Assembly (NCBI GenBank): GCA_013398275.1
Contig: VZSE01009986.1
Span: forward strand, 765,043-829,042
Length of the DNA: 64,000 bases
Origin: Promerops cafer
Taxonomy: Eukaryota; Chordata; Aves; Passeriformes; Nectariniidae
Reading direction: 5' to 3'
The notes below the pieces were generated by a model. That model worked only from the letters and a program-made list of their open reading frames with translations, did not search any database and was not told the DNA's origin. The translations under genes and the position numbers were made by a program. Positions 11,261-22,959 of this stretch are shown one piece after another. Every line of letters starts with the position of its first letter. Within the stretch, counting starts at the first letter, position 1.

Positions 11261-14252
11261 AGGTCGTTAGGAATTCAGCTGCCTTAAGGAGAGGGCAAGG
11301 CGGTGCTGGCCAGGCAGCCCTGCTGAACTCCCGTGTTTCAAGGAATAGACCTTGTCCTTCAAGGTTTTTTGATATCTGACAGCTAAATTAGAATATTTAA
11401 CTTCATTTGTGCTTATTCTTTTAACATTTTATGTATATGTTGAAGTATATGATTCTTACACTGTATACAATGAATCTTTGCTTATTAATAGCAGTCAGTA
11501 GATCATTCCCTCCATTCAGGCAGTGGTGAGCTGTGTGGATTTAATCACACTTTCATCTACAAAACAGGACTGTTCCCACCACAGCAGTAACACTGAACGT
11601 GGTGAAGGATTTGTATTTGAATATACTGTGAAAGCTCAGCCACTTGTGAGTGTTTCTGAGGCAGCCTCTGTGGGTTGGTGGCTTGGGACTGTTACCTCAG
11701 ACACTGCTGAATTAAGGAATGTTTGAAATCCTTGACTCCAGATAGCAGCCTTTTAGATACCACTTGTCTGATTTTCAGAAAACAAGTTCCACTGCTTTGC
11801 TATTGTTAGTCTTTAACTAGATAAGGAACTCATTAAACGTTTGGAAGTCTCCTAATGGTGTAATGAATCAGATTGATTGCTTTTACTATTGATGGCTCAA
11901 ATAAAAGTAAACATTTCAGCTATGAAATTTAGAGGGAACAGAGGAGACTACTACTTGTTTACAAGGAGAATAACTTGGTTTTGTTACTTGTTTTTGTCAA
12001 ACAGAGTCATGTCCCCCAATTTATTTTTTTTAAAATAAACCTGAAAAGGGATGCCTATGCTGCTCTTAGAAAAACCAGTTAGTGTTGAACAACTTCTTAA
12101 TATCTACTTCCCAGTGGGTCTGCAAAGACTCAACTGTCCATGTCTTGGAGAAGATTGGAATAACAGATATCCAGGAAATGATCTGTACTTTTGGAAACTG
12201 TAGTGATGTAGCTCCAGATAAGTGCATAGTAAGTCTTCCAGGAAAAAAATTGTCATTAGCCAGATTTTTAGAACTCTTGTGCAATCTCCTTTTCACCCAT
12301 TTCAAACAAATAATCTAAGAAGTCAAACCAGCTGCATCCCATGGGAAAAGCTGGTGTTTAATCAGCTGCCAGCCTGGGGCTGTGCACACACCCTGGGGAC
12401 TCATGTCCCACCTGGTGTGAGGCACTGGGGGTCTGTGGGGCAGGAAGAGCCCAGGCAGGTGCTGCTCCTGCTGTGCCAAGAGAGAGCTGAGATCTGCTCA
12501 GGCTGGGAATGTGGAATGGGAAAATGGGCCTCTCACTGCCTCCCAGCCTTCTCAGAAATGCAAAAATTCACGGCATCTCTCCTTTTGTTATCCAAAACAA
12601 TGTTATCTTCTCCTCATTGCCTTGGTAAGTATCAGCAACTCTGATCTGAAACAGCAGCATCTCGAGGATTTGAGGCTATACCAAACCTGTCTTTCCTTAT
12701 TCAACAGCCTCTCCCCTTAAATCTGACTGCAGACTTGCCTCCTGCAGCTTGGAGAGCCCTCCAAGAAAACCCATTCCACACAGTTACACTGCTCTGATTT
12801 TTCCCAGTTGCGACTGAAGTCTTCCTGTCTCCTCCCAAACTGGGATTCTCCAGGCACAGTGATGTCCCTTATACTCTATTTATTCTATCACATTTCCTTC
12901 ATAGCTTTGTGCTGCAATCTTAATTCTGTCCCTGCTGTTCCCTTGCTGAGCAAGCCTAGCACTAAGAGGAAAAGGGCTGTGCTGAAGCTACTGTTGCTTA
13001 CAGAACAGCTCTGGCACATCTGGAAAGTGCAGAATTAGAGCCTTGCATTTCTCTTTCAGTGCTTCCCAGAGCTCTGTCCCTACACTGGCACAATTGGAGC
13101 CAGTTGTTTCTTGTTTGGAGCTGGAGGCTGGTGCTTATCTCTCTGCAGAGCTCAGGGGACAAACCATCACTGCAAATATTCAATAACCTGTATTTTTGCT
13201 AAGTTTTTACTTTTAATCGCACATCAAGTCCAGCTCCAGTGCTCCTAGTACCCCATCTCCCCTCATCTCTCTGCCCCAGGCAGCTCTCTAATCTCTCTGA
13301 CATGCACGTTCTGTCTAGTGGCTTTTCTTTACAAATGTCCTTTGTGTTTTGATTCCCCTCCTTTGTGTGTGAATTCTTTCCTTTTCTTCCTGCTGCCCTC
13401 GTTGTGCTTGCTGGCTGGATCGGGTGTAATGCTATTAGATTGGGATAATCCATGCTTGGTTTATCTGTGGGACTGTCTCTGAAGATTAGTGAAAACCAAT
13501 GTTATAGGCTAGATAAAGTGAACTGGCTCAGGGCTCTTCTGTCAGTCTGGGGATGCTCAGGAAAATGACAGCAGATTTTCATTAGCCAGATTTGGTAATT
13601 TACTTGAGCCCTATTGGGATCCATGTGCTGCCAGGAGACAGAACAGCAGTGCAGGACCTCACCCAGTTCATTTCTGCAGGACTGGGCAGAACTGAAATCA
13701 GCTTAGTGCCAGCATGGCAGAGTGCCTGTGGAGCATGTTGTGTTTGTTGTTTGATAATGAACTGGGTTTTGTGAGTTTTACAACTGGTGGGTCAGCTCGG
13801 AATTTGATTTTAACTGAGGCTTTTCAGTAACTTCCCGTTGTACTGCTGTCTGCAACACTGGTGCCTGGGACATGCTCCAGTCAGATCTATAGACCTGCCT
13901 GGCCTTTCCACATACCAAATCTATTAAGAAAAAGGCATAAGTTCCTTGTCTGTGCTGTTTTGGTCCTTCCATACCTTCTGCACGTTGACTGCCTGTGGGG
14001 TTTGAGCTTGGGACAGGACAGCAGTTGGTGGGGAGATTTGGGCTGACAGGCCAAAGCTCTATAAACAGCACCTGGGAGGACACAGAAGTTTGGTTTTCTT
14101 GCTCTTGCATCATGAGCAGGATCCTCTGAGTGAGTGTGGGGCTCCTTGCTGGCAGCTGCTCCCTGGAGAGAACTGGGGAAGGCTGTGCTTGGCAGGCTCT
14201 GGGAGGGAGTCCCAGTCCCACGGTGAGATCCCATCTCTAAATCTCTTTTCAG

Positions 14253-15191
14253 GTGTGGAGTGTGCTGTTAACATCAATGAGTGTGAGGAGGGTCCCTGCA
14301 AGAATGGAGCTGTCTGTGAGGATGGCATTGCTGACTATTCCTGCCACTGTGCCCCTGGCCAGGATGGCATTACGTGGGGAGGGAAGAACTGCTCTGTTCA
14401 GCTCACTGGGTGCCGGACACATGACTGCCAAAACGAGGCCTTGTGCATCCCGACCTACCAAGCTGAGAGCCACGGCCACCTGTGCCAGTGCCAGCCTGGT
14501 TTCTATGATGCCACATGCTCGACACCAACAACGTTTTCCTTTGCTTCCAGAGGGTATCTCCTCATTGAGCTGCCCGAGAACAGTGAGAGCGGGAGGGCCG
14601 CAGGAGGAGCCAGCGTGTCCCTCCGCTTCCGAACCACTTTGCCCAGCGCTGTCCTTTTTTACCGAGGCCGTGAAGCTGAGTACTTGTTCCTGGAGCTCTT
14701 GGATGGCATCCTGCATGCAGAGCTGAAGAGGGAGGATGTTGGGTACCCGCTGCTCCTGAAGGGGCTGAGAGTGGACGATGGCCAGTGGCATAAAGTGGAA
14801 GTTGTTGTGCACAGCATGGTGCAGCTGAAGCTCTGGCATGGCTCTTGTGAGGCCGGGGTCTGCCTGCAGAGCTCTCCTGTCCCACCGGGCACTGCTTTGA
14901 TCCCACAAGCCTTCCTGAATCTGTATATTGGAGGTGCTGAGGATCCAATGGCCAACAACACACGGAGCCAGCAGGGCTTTGTGGGCTGCCTGGAAGACTT
15001 GCAGGTGGACGCTGAGGCCGTGCTGCCAGCGGATCTGCCGCTGGGGGAGTCGTCCCCGGCCAGGCCGGGCTGTGACCGCACGGAGTGGTGCCTCTCCCAG
15101 CCCTGCTTCCACGGAGGGCTCTGTGTGGACCTTTGGGCCACCTTCAGGTGTGACTGTGCCAGGCCCTATGGAGGCCCAGCTTGCTCATATG
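14253..15191 (+). CDS. CRB2: CRB2 exon 7: EGF 12-13, LamG1, EGF 14
   Basis: A large exon of 313 codons. It encodes a calcium-binding EGF (VECAVNINECEEGPC), an irregular EGF ending in FYDATC, then the first laminin-G domain from about 14524 (TTFSFASRGYLLIELP) to its closing cysteine near 15070. A further EGF (EWCLSQPCFHGGLC...CDCARPYGGPAC) follows. CSVQLTGC and CDCARP are strongly CRB2-like. Phase 1 at both ends (ctcttttcag / gtaagtgc). The LamG domains are the likely sites of extracellular interaction in Crumbs proteins. Confidence 0.95.
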
Positions 15192-15962
15192 GTAAGTGCC
15201 ATGGGATTGACACCTGCCAGCTTCATAGGTACTGGAGAAGCTTGGATGTTAGCTCTGGAAACAGGACTTTCTATTTGACTGGGGGGAAGAATAAAGCAAA
15301 AGCCTCTGTGAATAAAGTTCTCATTGATCCCTTTCCTGTCGTTTGCACCTGCAGGAATGACTGTCAGTTTTGTGGTGTAGGTTATTCCTGGTAGAGCCAG
15401 AGGCTCTGACTTCACCTTTGTAACAGATCTGTGTGAATGCAGGGGAGCAGGGAAGTTGTTTCACTGTGAAAAGTTGATCTTGAGCTTCTGAGTTGAGGAT
15501 GAATAGGAATGTATTGCTTTGTTAAAGGAAGCTCTTTGCCAATTTTGAGTTAAAATCATATCTATTTACATTTTTTGCTCCTGTAAGGCTTGTAATAGTA
15601 TTGGAGTTTTTTTCAACTCTTCTGGGCCCTAAATATGGCATGTACTGCTGTTACCAAATTTACAAATATTAAAAGCAACTCTGTATCTCGAAAGTCCTTG
15701 AGTAAATCTGCTGGATTGGCAAGGGCTCTGCTAGACCTGAGTTTCACTCTCATGCCACTTGGATGCTTGAAGTTGTGCCCTCCAGTTGTGCCCTCCACAG
15801 GACACATTCACCTACTTCTTAGTATCACAGACCTGTGGGGAGGAGCATTGTTACCTGGCAAAATGTTGAGAAGAAATATTTGCCCTATTCCTAAGGAGCT
15901 GCATCCCCGTGCCAGCTGCATTCCCTTTCTCTGACCTGAAGTCTGTTTCTTTTCTCTTCCAG
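15192..15962 (+). other. CRB2: CRB2 intron 7
   Basis: Phase-1 intron of 0.8 kb, gtaagt to ctcttccag. No other feature was seen. Confidence 0.8.
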
Positions 15963-16519
15963 AGCACCCAGCAGCAACATTTGGCCTAGAGAATTCCACC
16001 AGCTTTGCCTCTTTCACCCTTTCTGACAGCCTTGGTGCAGACTTCAACCTCTCATTTTTCCTGCGGAGCCGGAAGCCCGATGGTTTGTTACTGCAGGTGT
16101 GCAATGGGACAGGCCCCTGCCTCACCCTGTACCTGAGGGATGGCCAGCTGAGCATAGAGATGTCACCTACGGACACTGTGACCTTTCCAGGGAATGTGGT
16201 TGATGGGAGAAGACATTTGGTAGCCCTGTCTTTCCAGGGAGGCTCCGTTGGTGCTCTGCAGTCAGACACATTCGTGGAGCTGGGGCAGCTGCCAGCACAA
16301 GCCCTGGGAGCTGGTTCTGAAGTGTTCATTGGGGGACACCCGAACCCTGAGAGTGCTGAGTTGTGGGGGGGCTATTTCAAGGGCTGTTTGCAGGACATCC
16401 AACTCAACAGCCACCAGATAGAGTTTTTCCAGGTGGAGAATGACAGTTTGCCAGAGGAACTCAATAGGACTCACACTGGAAATCTTGTGAATGGCTGCAT
16501 CTCTGATGACACCTGCAAG
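15963..16519 (+). CDS. CRB2: CRB2 exon 8: LamG2
   Basis: Begins EHPAATFGLENSTSFASF after ctcttccag and carries the whole second laminin-G domain (SFFLRSRKPDGLLLQV ... GGYFKGCLQDIQLN). It ends GCISDDTCK before gtatgt, in phase 0. Several N-glycosylation sequons (NST, NLS, NGT, NDS, NRT) are visible, as expected of a secreted ectodomain. Confidence 0.95.
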
Positions 16520-17371
16520 GTATGTGCTGGGTCTTGTTTGTCTCTGTGTGTGCAGGGGTTTATTGTAGTTCTGTTATTACACAAAAGTCTGACTGTTGCT
16601 GATACCAGAAAGAGGAGAAGTTTTCTGATGTATTGAAGAACACACGGTTCTCTGTGCTCCCACCTCACTCAATATGCTACATATGATTTAAACACTGAGT
16701 TTTCTCAAGCTCCCCTGTAGTTTTTGTGGTTTTAGAACTTGAGCAGCGGCTTTTGTGCTGCCCATCTCTACTTTGCTGAGCCCACATAGGTTCCAGACCC
16801 CCCTCCCTATCCTGTAACCTTGTCAGTCCCGGCCTTCATCCTGTTCCAGTTGCACAACAACCTCTTCCCCAGGAATCTGTCACTTCAACAACAGAAGCTG
16901 AAGGAGCTGTCTCCATGTGCCCTTGGATCAGAGCCTGGCTCTTCTCTGTGCCACACCTGGTGTTGGGGAGGCCATACCCCCTAATTTTGCCCTTCTTGCT
17001 TATGGTGCTCTGGAGTATTGTCACACCTGTGGTGTTAGGGGTGTCCTTCTGGTGACAGAACTTTGTGAGCTTCTTGGGAGCATCACAGTTTGTTTCATCT
17101 GTTCCTCACCTGTGCTTTTGTGCCTTGTTCTTTGCCAAATTACTGGAGTTCCTGTTGGTCAGTGCTGTGCACAGGGGGGAGCAGGGGCTCAGGAATTTCT
17201 TGTACAGAGACCCTTGTGCTTCCCTCACTGCTCTTGAGTCACTGTTCCATTTCCCTCCTCTCTTGATTCAAATGCTGCTTGTGCTCATCTTCACCGTCAC
17301 AATTCTGCCAAACTCTGTAAGACCTCAAGATGAATTACTCTGCCCCTAAATTCCCCTGTTTTGTTTTTCAG
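16520..17371 (+). other. CRB2: CRB2 intron 8
   Basis: Phase-0 intron of 0.85 kb, gtatgt to ttgtttttcag. No other feature was seen. Confidence 0.8.
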
Positions 17372-17537
17372 TCTGAGCCATGTCAGAATGGTGGCAGATG
17401 CATTGTCACTTGGAATGATTTCCATTGCAGCTGTCCAGCAAATTTCACTGGGAAATTTTGTGAAGAGAAAGTCTGGTGTGAAAGTGACCCATGTCCTGAA
17501 GCCACCACCTGCATAGACGTTGTGGCAGGATATGTGT
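17372..17537 (+). CDS. CRB2: CRB2 exon 9: EGF 15 and partial EGF 16
   Basis: Encodes SEPCQNGGRCIVTWNDFHC, then CPANFTGKFC, followed by a truncated EGF (VWCESDPCPEATTC...YVC). The short repeat directly before LamG3 is characteristic of CRB2. Phase 0 at the 5' end; phase 1 at the 3' end before gtaagt. Confidence 0.94.
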
Positions 17538-17947
17538 GTAAGTTCTGTTCTCCTGCTTGCGTGTTGGTAAAATCCCCTCAGTTCCCTGTCTATGATCAAT
17601 ACTCCCAGTCTGTGCTGTTGGAAATGATACAACACGTGCAAGAAGGTCACGGAGTGGTGCCCAGGTACACACTGCTGCAGGCAGTACAGGCTCTGTGGGC
17701 TTGCCCCGGGTGTGACAGAGCACAGCTGAGGAGTAAAAATTGCTGCCTAAGAGCTGGATATTATTACAGGAGGTGCAGTTGTAAACAGGAAGAGCTTTAA
17801 GGCTGCCAGCAGCTCGCCTGTAATCCTGCTCACACTAAGCTTAGGGGTTCTTAGGGAGAGAACTTGCCAGTGGTGTGCCATTGGTCTGGCTCAAACAGGA
17901 CACCAACTGTCTTTAAAATCCCTCGTGCTCTCCCCCTTCATTTATAG
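17538..17947 (+). other. CRB2: CRB2 intron 9
   Basis: Short phase-1 intron (410 bp) ending in catttatag. No other feature was seen. Confidence 0.8.
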
Positions 17948-18815
17948 GTCTGGCTAATGCAACATTTAATAGTTATGCTGCCATAGAATTTACCACCAAC
18001 ACATCAGTGACCAGAACTCTGAGCAGCCTCCACATGGACTTCAGAACCAGAGATGAAGATGCTGTTTTGCTTTGGGCTGTGGAAGAGGTGGATTCCCTCC
18101 AGGTAGCCATTAAGAATTCCTCCCTGCTTGTTGACATCAGGACTGGGAACAGCATCGAGGGTGTCAGCTTCCTGAGCCCGCAGCCCGTCACGGACGGGGC
18201 CTGGCACAGCGTCTCTGTGTCCATGGAGGAGCCGGCCGCGCCCTCTTCCCGGTGGCTGCTGCGCTTGGATGGGTCAGTGAACGTGACTCTGCAGGGAAAT
18301 GCCGGCAACTTGGACTTCATCAAGAACAACGCATTGGTCGTTCTGGCCGAAAATTTCACCGGCTGCCTGGGCCGGGTGCAGATCGGGGGGATCTTCCTGC
18401 CCTTCCCGGCCCACCGGCCGTACCCGCAGGCCGAGCAGTTCCAGCGGGCCGGCCCGGGCAGCGTCCAGCTGGGCTGCTCCGGGGCCGACGTGTGCGCCTC
18501 CAGCCCCTGCCTCAACGCCGGCACCTGCGAGGACCTGTTCAACTCCTTCCGCTGCGGCTGCAGCGCGGGCTGGGCGGGGCAGCGCTGCGAGGCCAACATC
18601 GACGACTGCCAGCCCAGCCCCTGTGTCCACGGGGACTGCGTGGATGCCGTGGCAGACTTCCAGTGCGAGTGCTTCCGGGGCTTCATCGGGAAGAGGTGCG
18701 ACATCAACGTGGATGACTGCGTGCGGCACCAGTGCCTGAACGGAGCCACCTGCGTCGATGGCGTGTACGGGTACTCCTGCAAGTGCCCCCCTCAGTACTC
18801 CGGACCTCGCTGCGA
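17948..18815 (+). CDS. CRB2: CRB2 exon 10: LamG3 and EGF 17-19
   Basis: Encodes the third laminin-G domain (ATFNSYAAIEFTTNTS ... ENFTGCLGRVQIGG), then three EGF repeats starting DVCASSPC, NIDDCQPSPC and NVDDCVRHQC. It ends at GGACCTCGCTGCGA before gtaagt, in phase 2. The second half, after about 18160, is very GC-rich and creates long spurious frames on both strands. Confidence 0.95.
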
Positions 18816-19610
18816 GTAAGTGCCGGGGCTGCTTTGATACAGGGGGCAGAGGAGCCTCCAGATAAACTGGACTTTTACTTTGGGACACTTTGGGAAAATT
18901 TTTCATTGCAAGCATCTTGTAGGTAAAGAACCTAAATTCTGCTGTGACTTGGAAGGTGCTGTCCAGGTCCAAACCCTCACCGACAGGGGCTCAGCCTTGT
19001 ACAGGATAAGGATCCTTCCTTCTCATGTGTATTATCTCTGTGCTACATTTCAAAGCTGTTTGAAGGGCACATACTCTGGCCTGTTGTCATTTCCCTCTAG
19101 CACTCCCCAAGAAGTCCATCTTCTCTGTGACTTGATTCCCCTCTGCCATATTCCTATGCTGATTTAACACAAAACATCTTGTGCCAGTTCAAATGGATGA
19201 TGGAGTTAAATACTGACATGGCTGCATTTCTGTTATCTGATCTATCCAGGATGATTTTCCTGTTGTTCCTGCAGCATGCTGGTGTAGACAGTTACCTGGT
19301 ACTGCCCTGGATGTACTGTTCCAGCACTGTCCTGTCCCAGCCTATATTTTCATTAGCAAGAACAGGCCTGTCTGAGAAAAGTCTGGGTACTGATAGAGCT
19401 CCTGTCTATCCCCCGGGCATGATCCAAGGAATACTCTGATGTTACGGATGATTTCTCAGACAATTCTCTTATTCTCTTGTGTCAAACTCCTTCCTAGAAA
19501 TACCAATGACTGTGTTTATGACCCTTGCCAGCCCCATTCCCCCTGAGCCCCGGAACACTGCCCTTCCCCAAAACATGAGTGCTCTAAAGGCTGTCCCTCG
19601 CTCTCCCCAG
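18816..19610 (+). other. CRB2: CRB2 intron 10
   Basis: Phase-2 intron of 0.8 kb, gtaagt to ctctccccag. No other feature was seen. Confidence 0.8.
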
Positions 19611-19727
19611 GTGGCCGTTCCCCCCTCAGCAGTGTGGCAAGAACTTCACCTGCCTCAACGGTGGCAGGTGCATCACTGAGAGCTGGGGAGCCAACTGTTC
19701 CTGCAGGCCTGGCTTCACTGGAAGGAA
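19611..19727 (+). CDS. CRB2: CRB2 exon 11: EGF 20
   Basis: Encodes EWPFPPQQCGKNFTC, then NGGRC and CSCRPGFTGR. The proline-rich start before the first cysteine and the NFTC sequon match the penultimate EGF of Crumbs proteins. Phase 2 at both ends (ctctccccag / gtaagt). Confidence 0.94.
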
Positions 19728-19874
19728 GTAAGTGCTGCTTTGGTATCCAGAGAAGGCACCTGGAGAAGCTGCAATGGGCACTTTTCAAACAAAAGAGGCT
19801 TTTTTAGACTGGATGATCTTGTGTTCTATGGCACAAGAATATACATGACAATTCTAATACACTCTTCTTTCCAG

Positions 19875-20001
19875 CTGCCAGATCAACATAAACGAGTGTG
19901 ACCCGAACCCGTGCCAGAACGGGGGCACGTGCCAGGACTCTGAGAACAGCTACGAGTGCGTGTGCAGCGCCAGCTACACCGGCGAGCGCTGCGACATCAA
20001 C
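19875..20001 (+). CDS. CRB2: CRB2 exon 12: EGF 21 (membrane-proximal)
   Basis: Encodes CQININECDPNPCQNGGTC and CVCSASYTGERCDIN, the last EGF before the membrane. It ends in phase 0 before gtaagc. The phase-0 donor is compatible with both the exon at 21869 and the exon at 22960. Confidence 0.94.
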
Positions 20002-21868
20002 GTAAGCACTGCCCGCCGGGGCCCTGCCTGTCCCTCCGCTCTGACTGGGGGGCTCTGGGCTCTGCTGGGGCTGTTCCTGCTCCTGTCCTGCCTAAAGCAC
20101 AGTTGGGGAATCCTGAATGGTCTTTTTCTCTGCAGTGCTGCTGCTTATTGGTCTCCAGCATATAAACAACTGCAGTAAATGCTCCTCAGTATCTGCATGT
20201 GCTGCCATATGGCTCTTGGGGCTGTCTCTGCTCATTTCCATAGATTTCACAACTCTTTGGACAGTAATCCAACTCCTGCAGTTGACCCAGGTTCCTGGAA
20301 AGTGGAATTTCATTTGGTGTTTTATCTTGGATAAGAGTTACTAAACACCTTCCTTCTCCAAAGATCAACTGAGTAGAAATGGATGTTTGGAGAAGGGAAG
20401 TTGGATAAAGTCAGGCCAAGAGTGGTTCAGGTCTGTGTGAAACAGCTGAGTCCTGTCCCTGAGCTTCTGCTGCCCCATGTGCATAAACCAAGTGTTTAGG
20501 GTGGGGCTGGGATCCTTCCTGGGGGCAGATGGGATCCATACCCCTGCTTTCTCTGTGAAGCTGTTGCATGGGCAGGCAGCTTGTTGGGTAACCTGGGAAT
20601 GTACTAACCCATCCTGCATGGAAAGGACTGTGTGCCAGGCGGGGTTTGCTGCTGTTGCTGTTACCCAGGGCTCTAATGCATGTGCCAAGGTCACCCTGAC
20701 ATTTCCAGTTTGCATGCACAGACTCCTTCAGGCATCTCTATCTCGTCTGTCCCAGGACACTTCTGTGGATTCCTTGTATTCATTTTCATCACTCTCTCCT
20801 TGCTTTTCTTCACTCTTTCCTTTCCCTCCTGTGCAGCCAGGCCCCTGGTGGGGCAGGGAGGGGCTGGGGATGGTGCTCGGTGCCACCAGGGACAGCTGGA
20901 GCTCAGCTGAGCTCCCTTTGCTCTCTCCTCCCACAGCAGCAGCTCCAGGGGCTGCCCTGCTGGGCCCTCGTGGTGCTGGACTAACCCGCATGGTCCGGAA
21001 CTAACCCTGCACGGTGCTCGGGTTTGGGCAGGCTCAGGGAATCCACCTGGACTTCAGGCATTTAGAAAGGGCAGAAGGGCTTCCAGATCCCCTGGGAATG
21101 CTCCTTTACTCTGTGACATGAGCACAGACTGAATGGCATCCAAAAGCTGTAAATAATCCAGCTTGAATTACTTTGGTTTTAGCTGTAAGGTGGCCGATAC
21201 CATTGTTAGCAATAAGAAATATCTTAAGCTTATTGTAATTTTAAAGCTTCGTTTCATGACGAAAATTTCACAGTTGTTTTAGTTATATTGTTGTCTTCCA
21301 TGCCATCCTCGATTCCAGCAGAATCTAGGGAATTCTCATTTCTTTCCTCAGTACCTGGGTTTCTTATCATCTTCATCTTCCTTTCATGTCCTGACCTCTT
21401 CAACATCTTCCCCTTCCTGCTGCAAATTCTGCAATTCTGTTTCACAGTTTAATAGCTTAATCAATTCTCTGCTTTGCCATTACAGGCATCATTGAACTTT
21501 TTTTTAGTACCATTCCCCTGCTTGGGGAAATTTTTTGGGGTTACTGAAAATTCACATTTAAAGTTTGGGGGTTTTTTTGATTTGGTGTTTGTTTTTGGTT
21601 TTTTTTTCACAACATTGGTCACAACTTTACCAGTGCCACCTGTGTATTTTAGTCTGATATTGATAAGAAGGCATCTTTAAAGACTCCCAACTGTAGGTGC
21701 TGAGTAAACTGGGACATAAACATTTTAAGGGGCTGTCTTGCTCTGAAAAAGTGGGGTTTTTTTGCTTTTCTAAAAGCCTTTTTCCCTCTAATCTGACCAT
21801 TTCCATCAGTTATTGCAGTTATTGTAACCACTGGAGTTTCATTGTTTCTCCATTAATTTCTTTTACAG
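20002..21868 (+). other. CRB2: CRB2 intron 12
   Basis: Phase-0 intron of 1.9 kb, from gtaagc to ttcttttacag. T-rich tracts lie between 21490 and 21620. No further exon was recognised. Confidence 0.75.
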
Positions 21869-22096
21869 AAAGGGACTCCAGGTGCTCTCTTCCCCTCCCC
21901 ACTAATTGAAGTAGCTGTCCCTGTAGCCTGTGGCTCTGTGCTGCTCCTCAGTATTGGTCTCATATTCATGGTTCTCACGGCAAGGAAGAGGCGCCAGTCC
22001 GAGGGGACCTACAGCCCGAGCCAGCAGGAGGTGGCAGGAGCTCGGCTGGAGATGGACAGTGTCCTAAAGGTGCCACCCGAAGAGCGCCTAATCTAG
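21869..22096 (+). CDS. CRB2: CRB2 terminal exon (canonical): membrane helix and tail
   Basis: Encodes 75 residues: a short juxtamembrane stretch ([15 protein letters not shown]), a hydrophobic helix of about 22 residues ([20 protein letters not shown]), then basic ARKRRQ. The FERM-binding motif [10 protein letters not shown], a RLEMDSVLK segment and the PDZ-binding ERLI end follow, with TAG at 22094-22096. The tail recruits FERM proteins and PALS1/PAR6. This is the CRB2-type tail. Confidence 0.96.
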   Translation, partial: KGTPGALFPSPLIEVAVPVACGSVLLLSIGLIFMVLTARKRRQSEGTYSPSQQEVAGARLEMDSVLKVPPEERLI

Positions 22097-22959
22097 GCCC
22101 TGCCGTGCCCAGGACCTGCACCTGCAAGGTCTGCCTGGACCTTGAGCTCTTCCAGCAGCAGATCCACCCCAGCCCAGTTCCCCTCAGGCCTGGTCACGAA
22201 GACACGGACGTCACGCACGGGGCAGCGGTGCCGAGAGCGCGCCCCAGCCGGGCCCGGCACTGCTGCTCACCAGTGGCTCCAGGGGAGCCTCTGCCCTCCC
22301 TCCTGCCCTGCCCTGGACTGGCCACCGCTCATCTCAGCAGGAGCTGAAGTGGCTCTGGCTCCAGTCCCCTCCCAGGCAGGAGAGGCACATTAAATCTGCT
22401 TTCCAAGGCAGGGTGACCTGAGGCACCTGTGCAGGTTCAGCTCCCTGAGTCCCATGTAGGAGCTGGGGAAGGTTCATGGCTGGTTTGTATATTCTGCTCT
22501 GGTTTTGTCAACAGCTGAAAAACATTCGAACTCTCAGCTCAGGTGCCTGAGGTTTTCGTTGTCTTCAACAGCAACAGCAGCTTGGACCTCCCTGTGACAG
22601 CCCTGTGTTACAGGGAATTGTCAAATAGGAATGATCAAAATCCTTGTATAAGTCAGTGTTGAATGATGTGGTGCTGTTAGACATTCCCATGGGTACCATG
22701 CAGGGAAGGGACAGGCAGGACTCCAGGGGTTTGGGCCAGTGCTGGAGCTGCCAGATGCTGGACTTCGAGTGTGCATGGAGAGGAGAGGGGAGCAGGAAAA
22801 GGGTCACCAGCCTCCTGTGGGACAGGGAGGGGACAGGGGAAGGGGGAGCTCCTGCCTTCCACTGCTGTCAGCACAGCACAGCTGAGGGAGGCGCTGGGGC
22901 CGGAGGGGTGTGAAATGCGTCCCGGTGGAAGCTCTGAGTAACTCCCTGTTCTACCACAG
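22097..22959 (+). other. CRB2: CRB2 3' UTR and spacer before second terminal exon
   Basis: GC-rich 3' UTR after the canonical stop, with a candidate polyadenylation signal at 22389. The remaining 0.55 kb leads to a pyrimidine-containing acceptor, ctccctgttctaccacag. For the alternative transcript the whole stretch would be intron. Confidence 0.6.
22389..22394 (+). terminator. CRB2: Candidate poly(A) signal ATTAAA for canonical CRB2 mRNA
   Basis: ATTAAA about 290 bp after the stop, the first common hexamer variant downstream of the canonical terminal exon. Cleavage would fall near 22410. Confidence 0.4.

Noticed and set aside
18274..18972. Long antisense frame (232 codons) over CRB2 exon 10
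   Set aside because: Shadow of the GC-rich LamG3/EGF coding sequence; low-complexity alanine/valine composition and no splice logic.
19800..19840. Possible second CR1 scrap (gactggatgatctt)
   Set aside because: Match too short to distinguish from chance.
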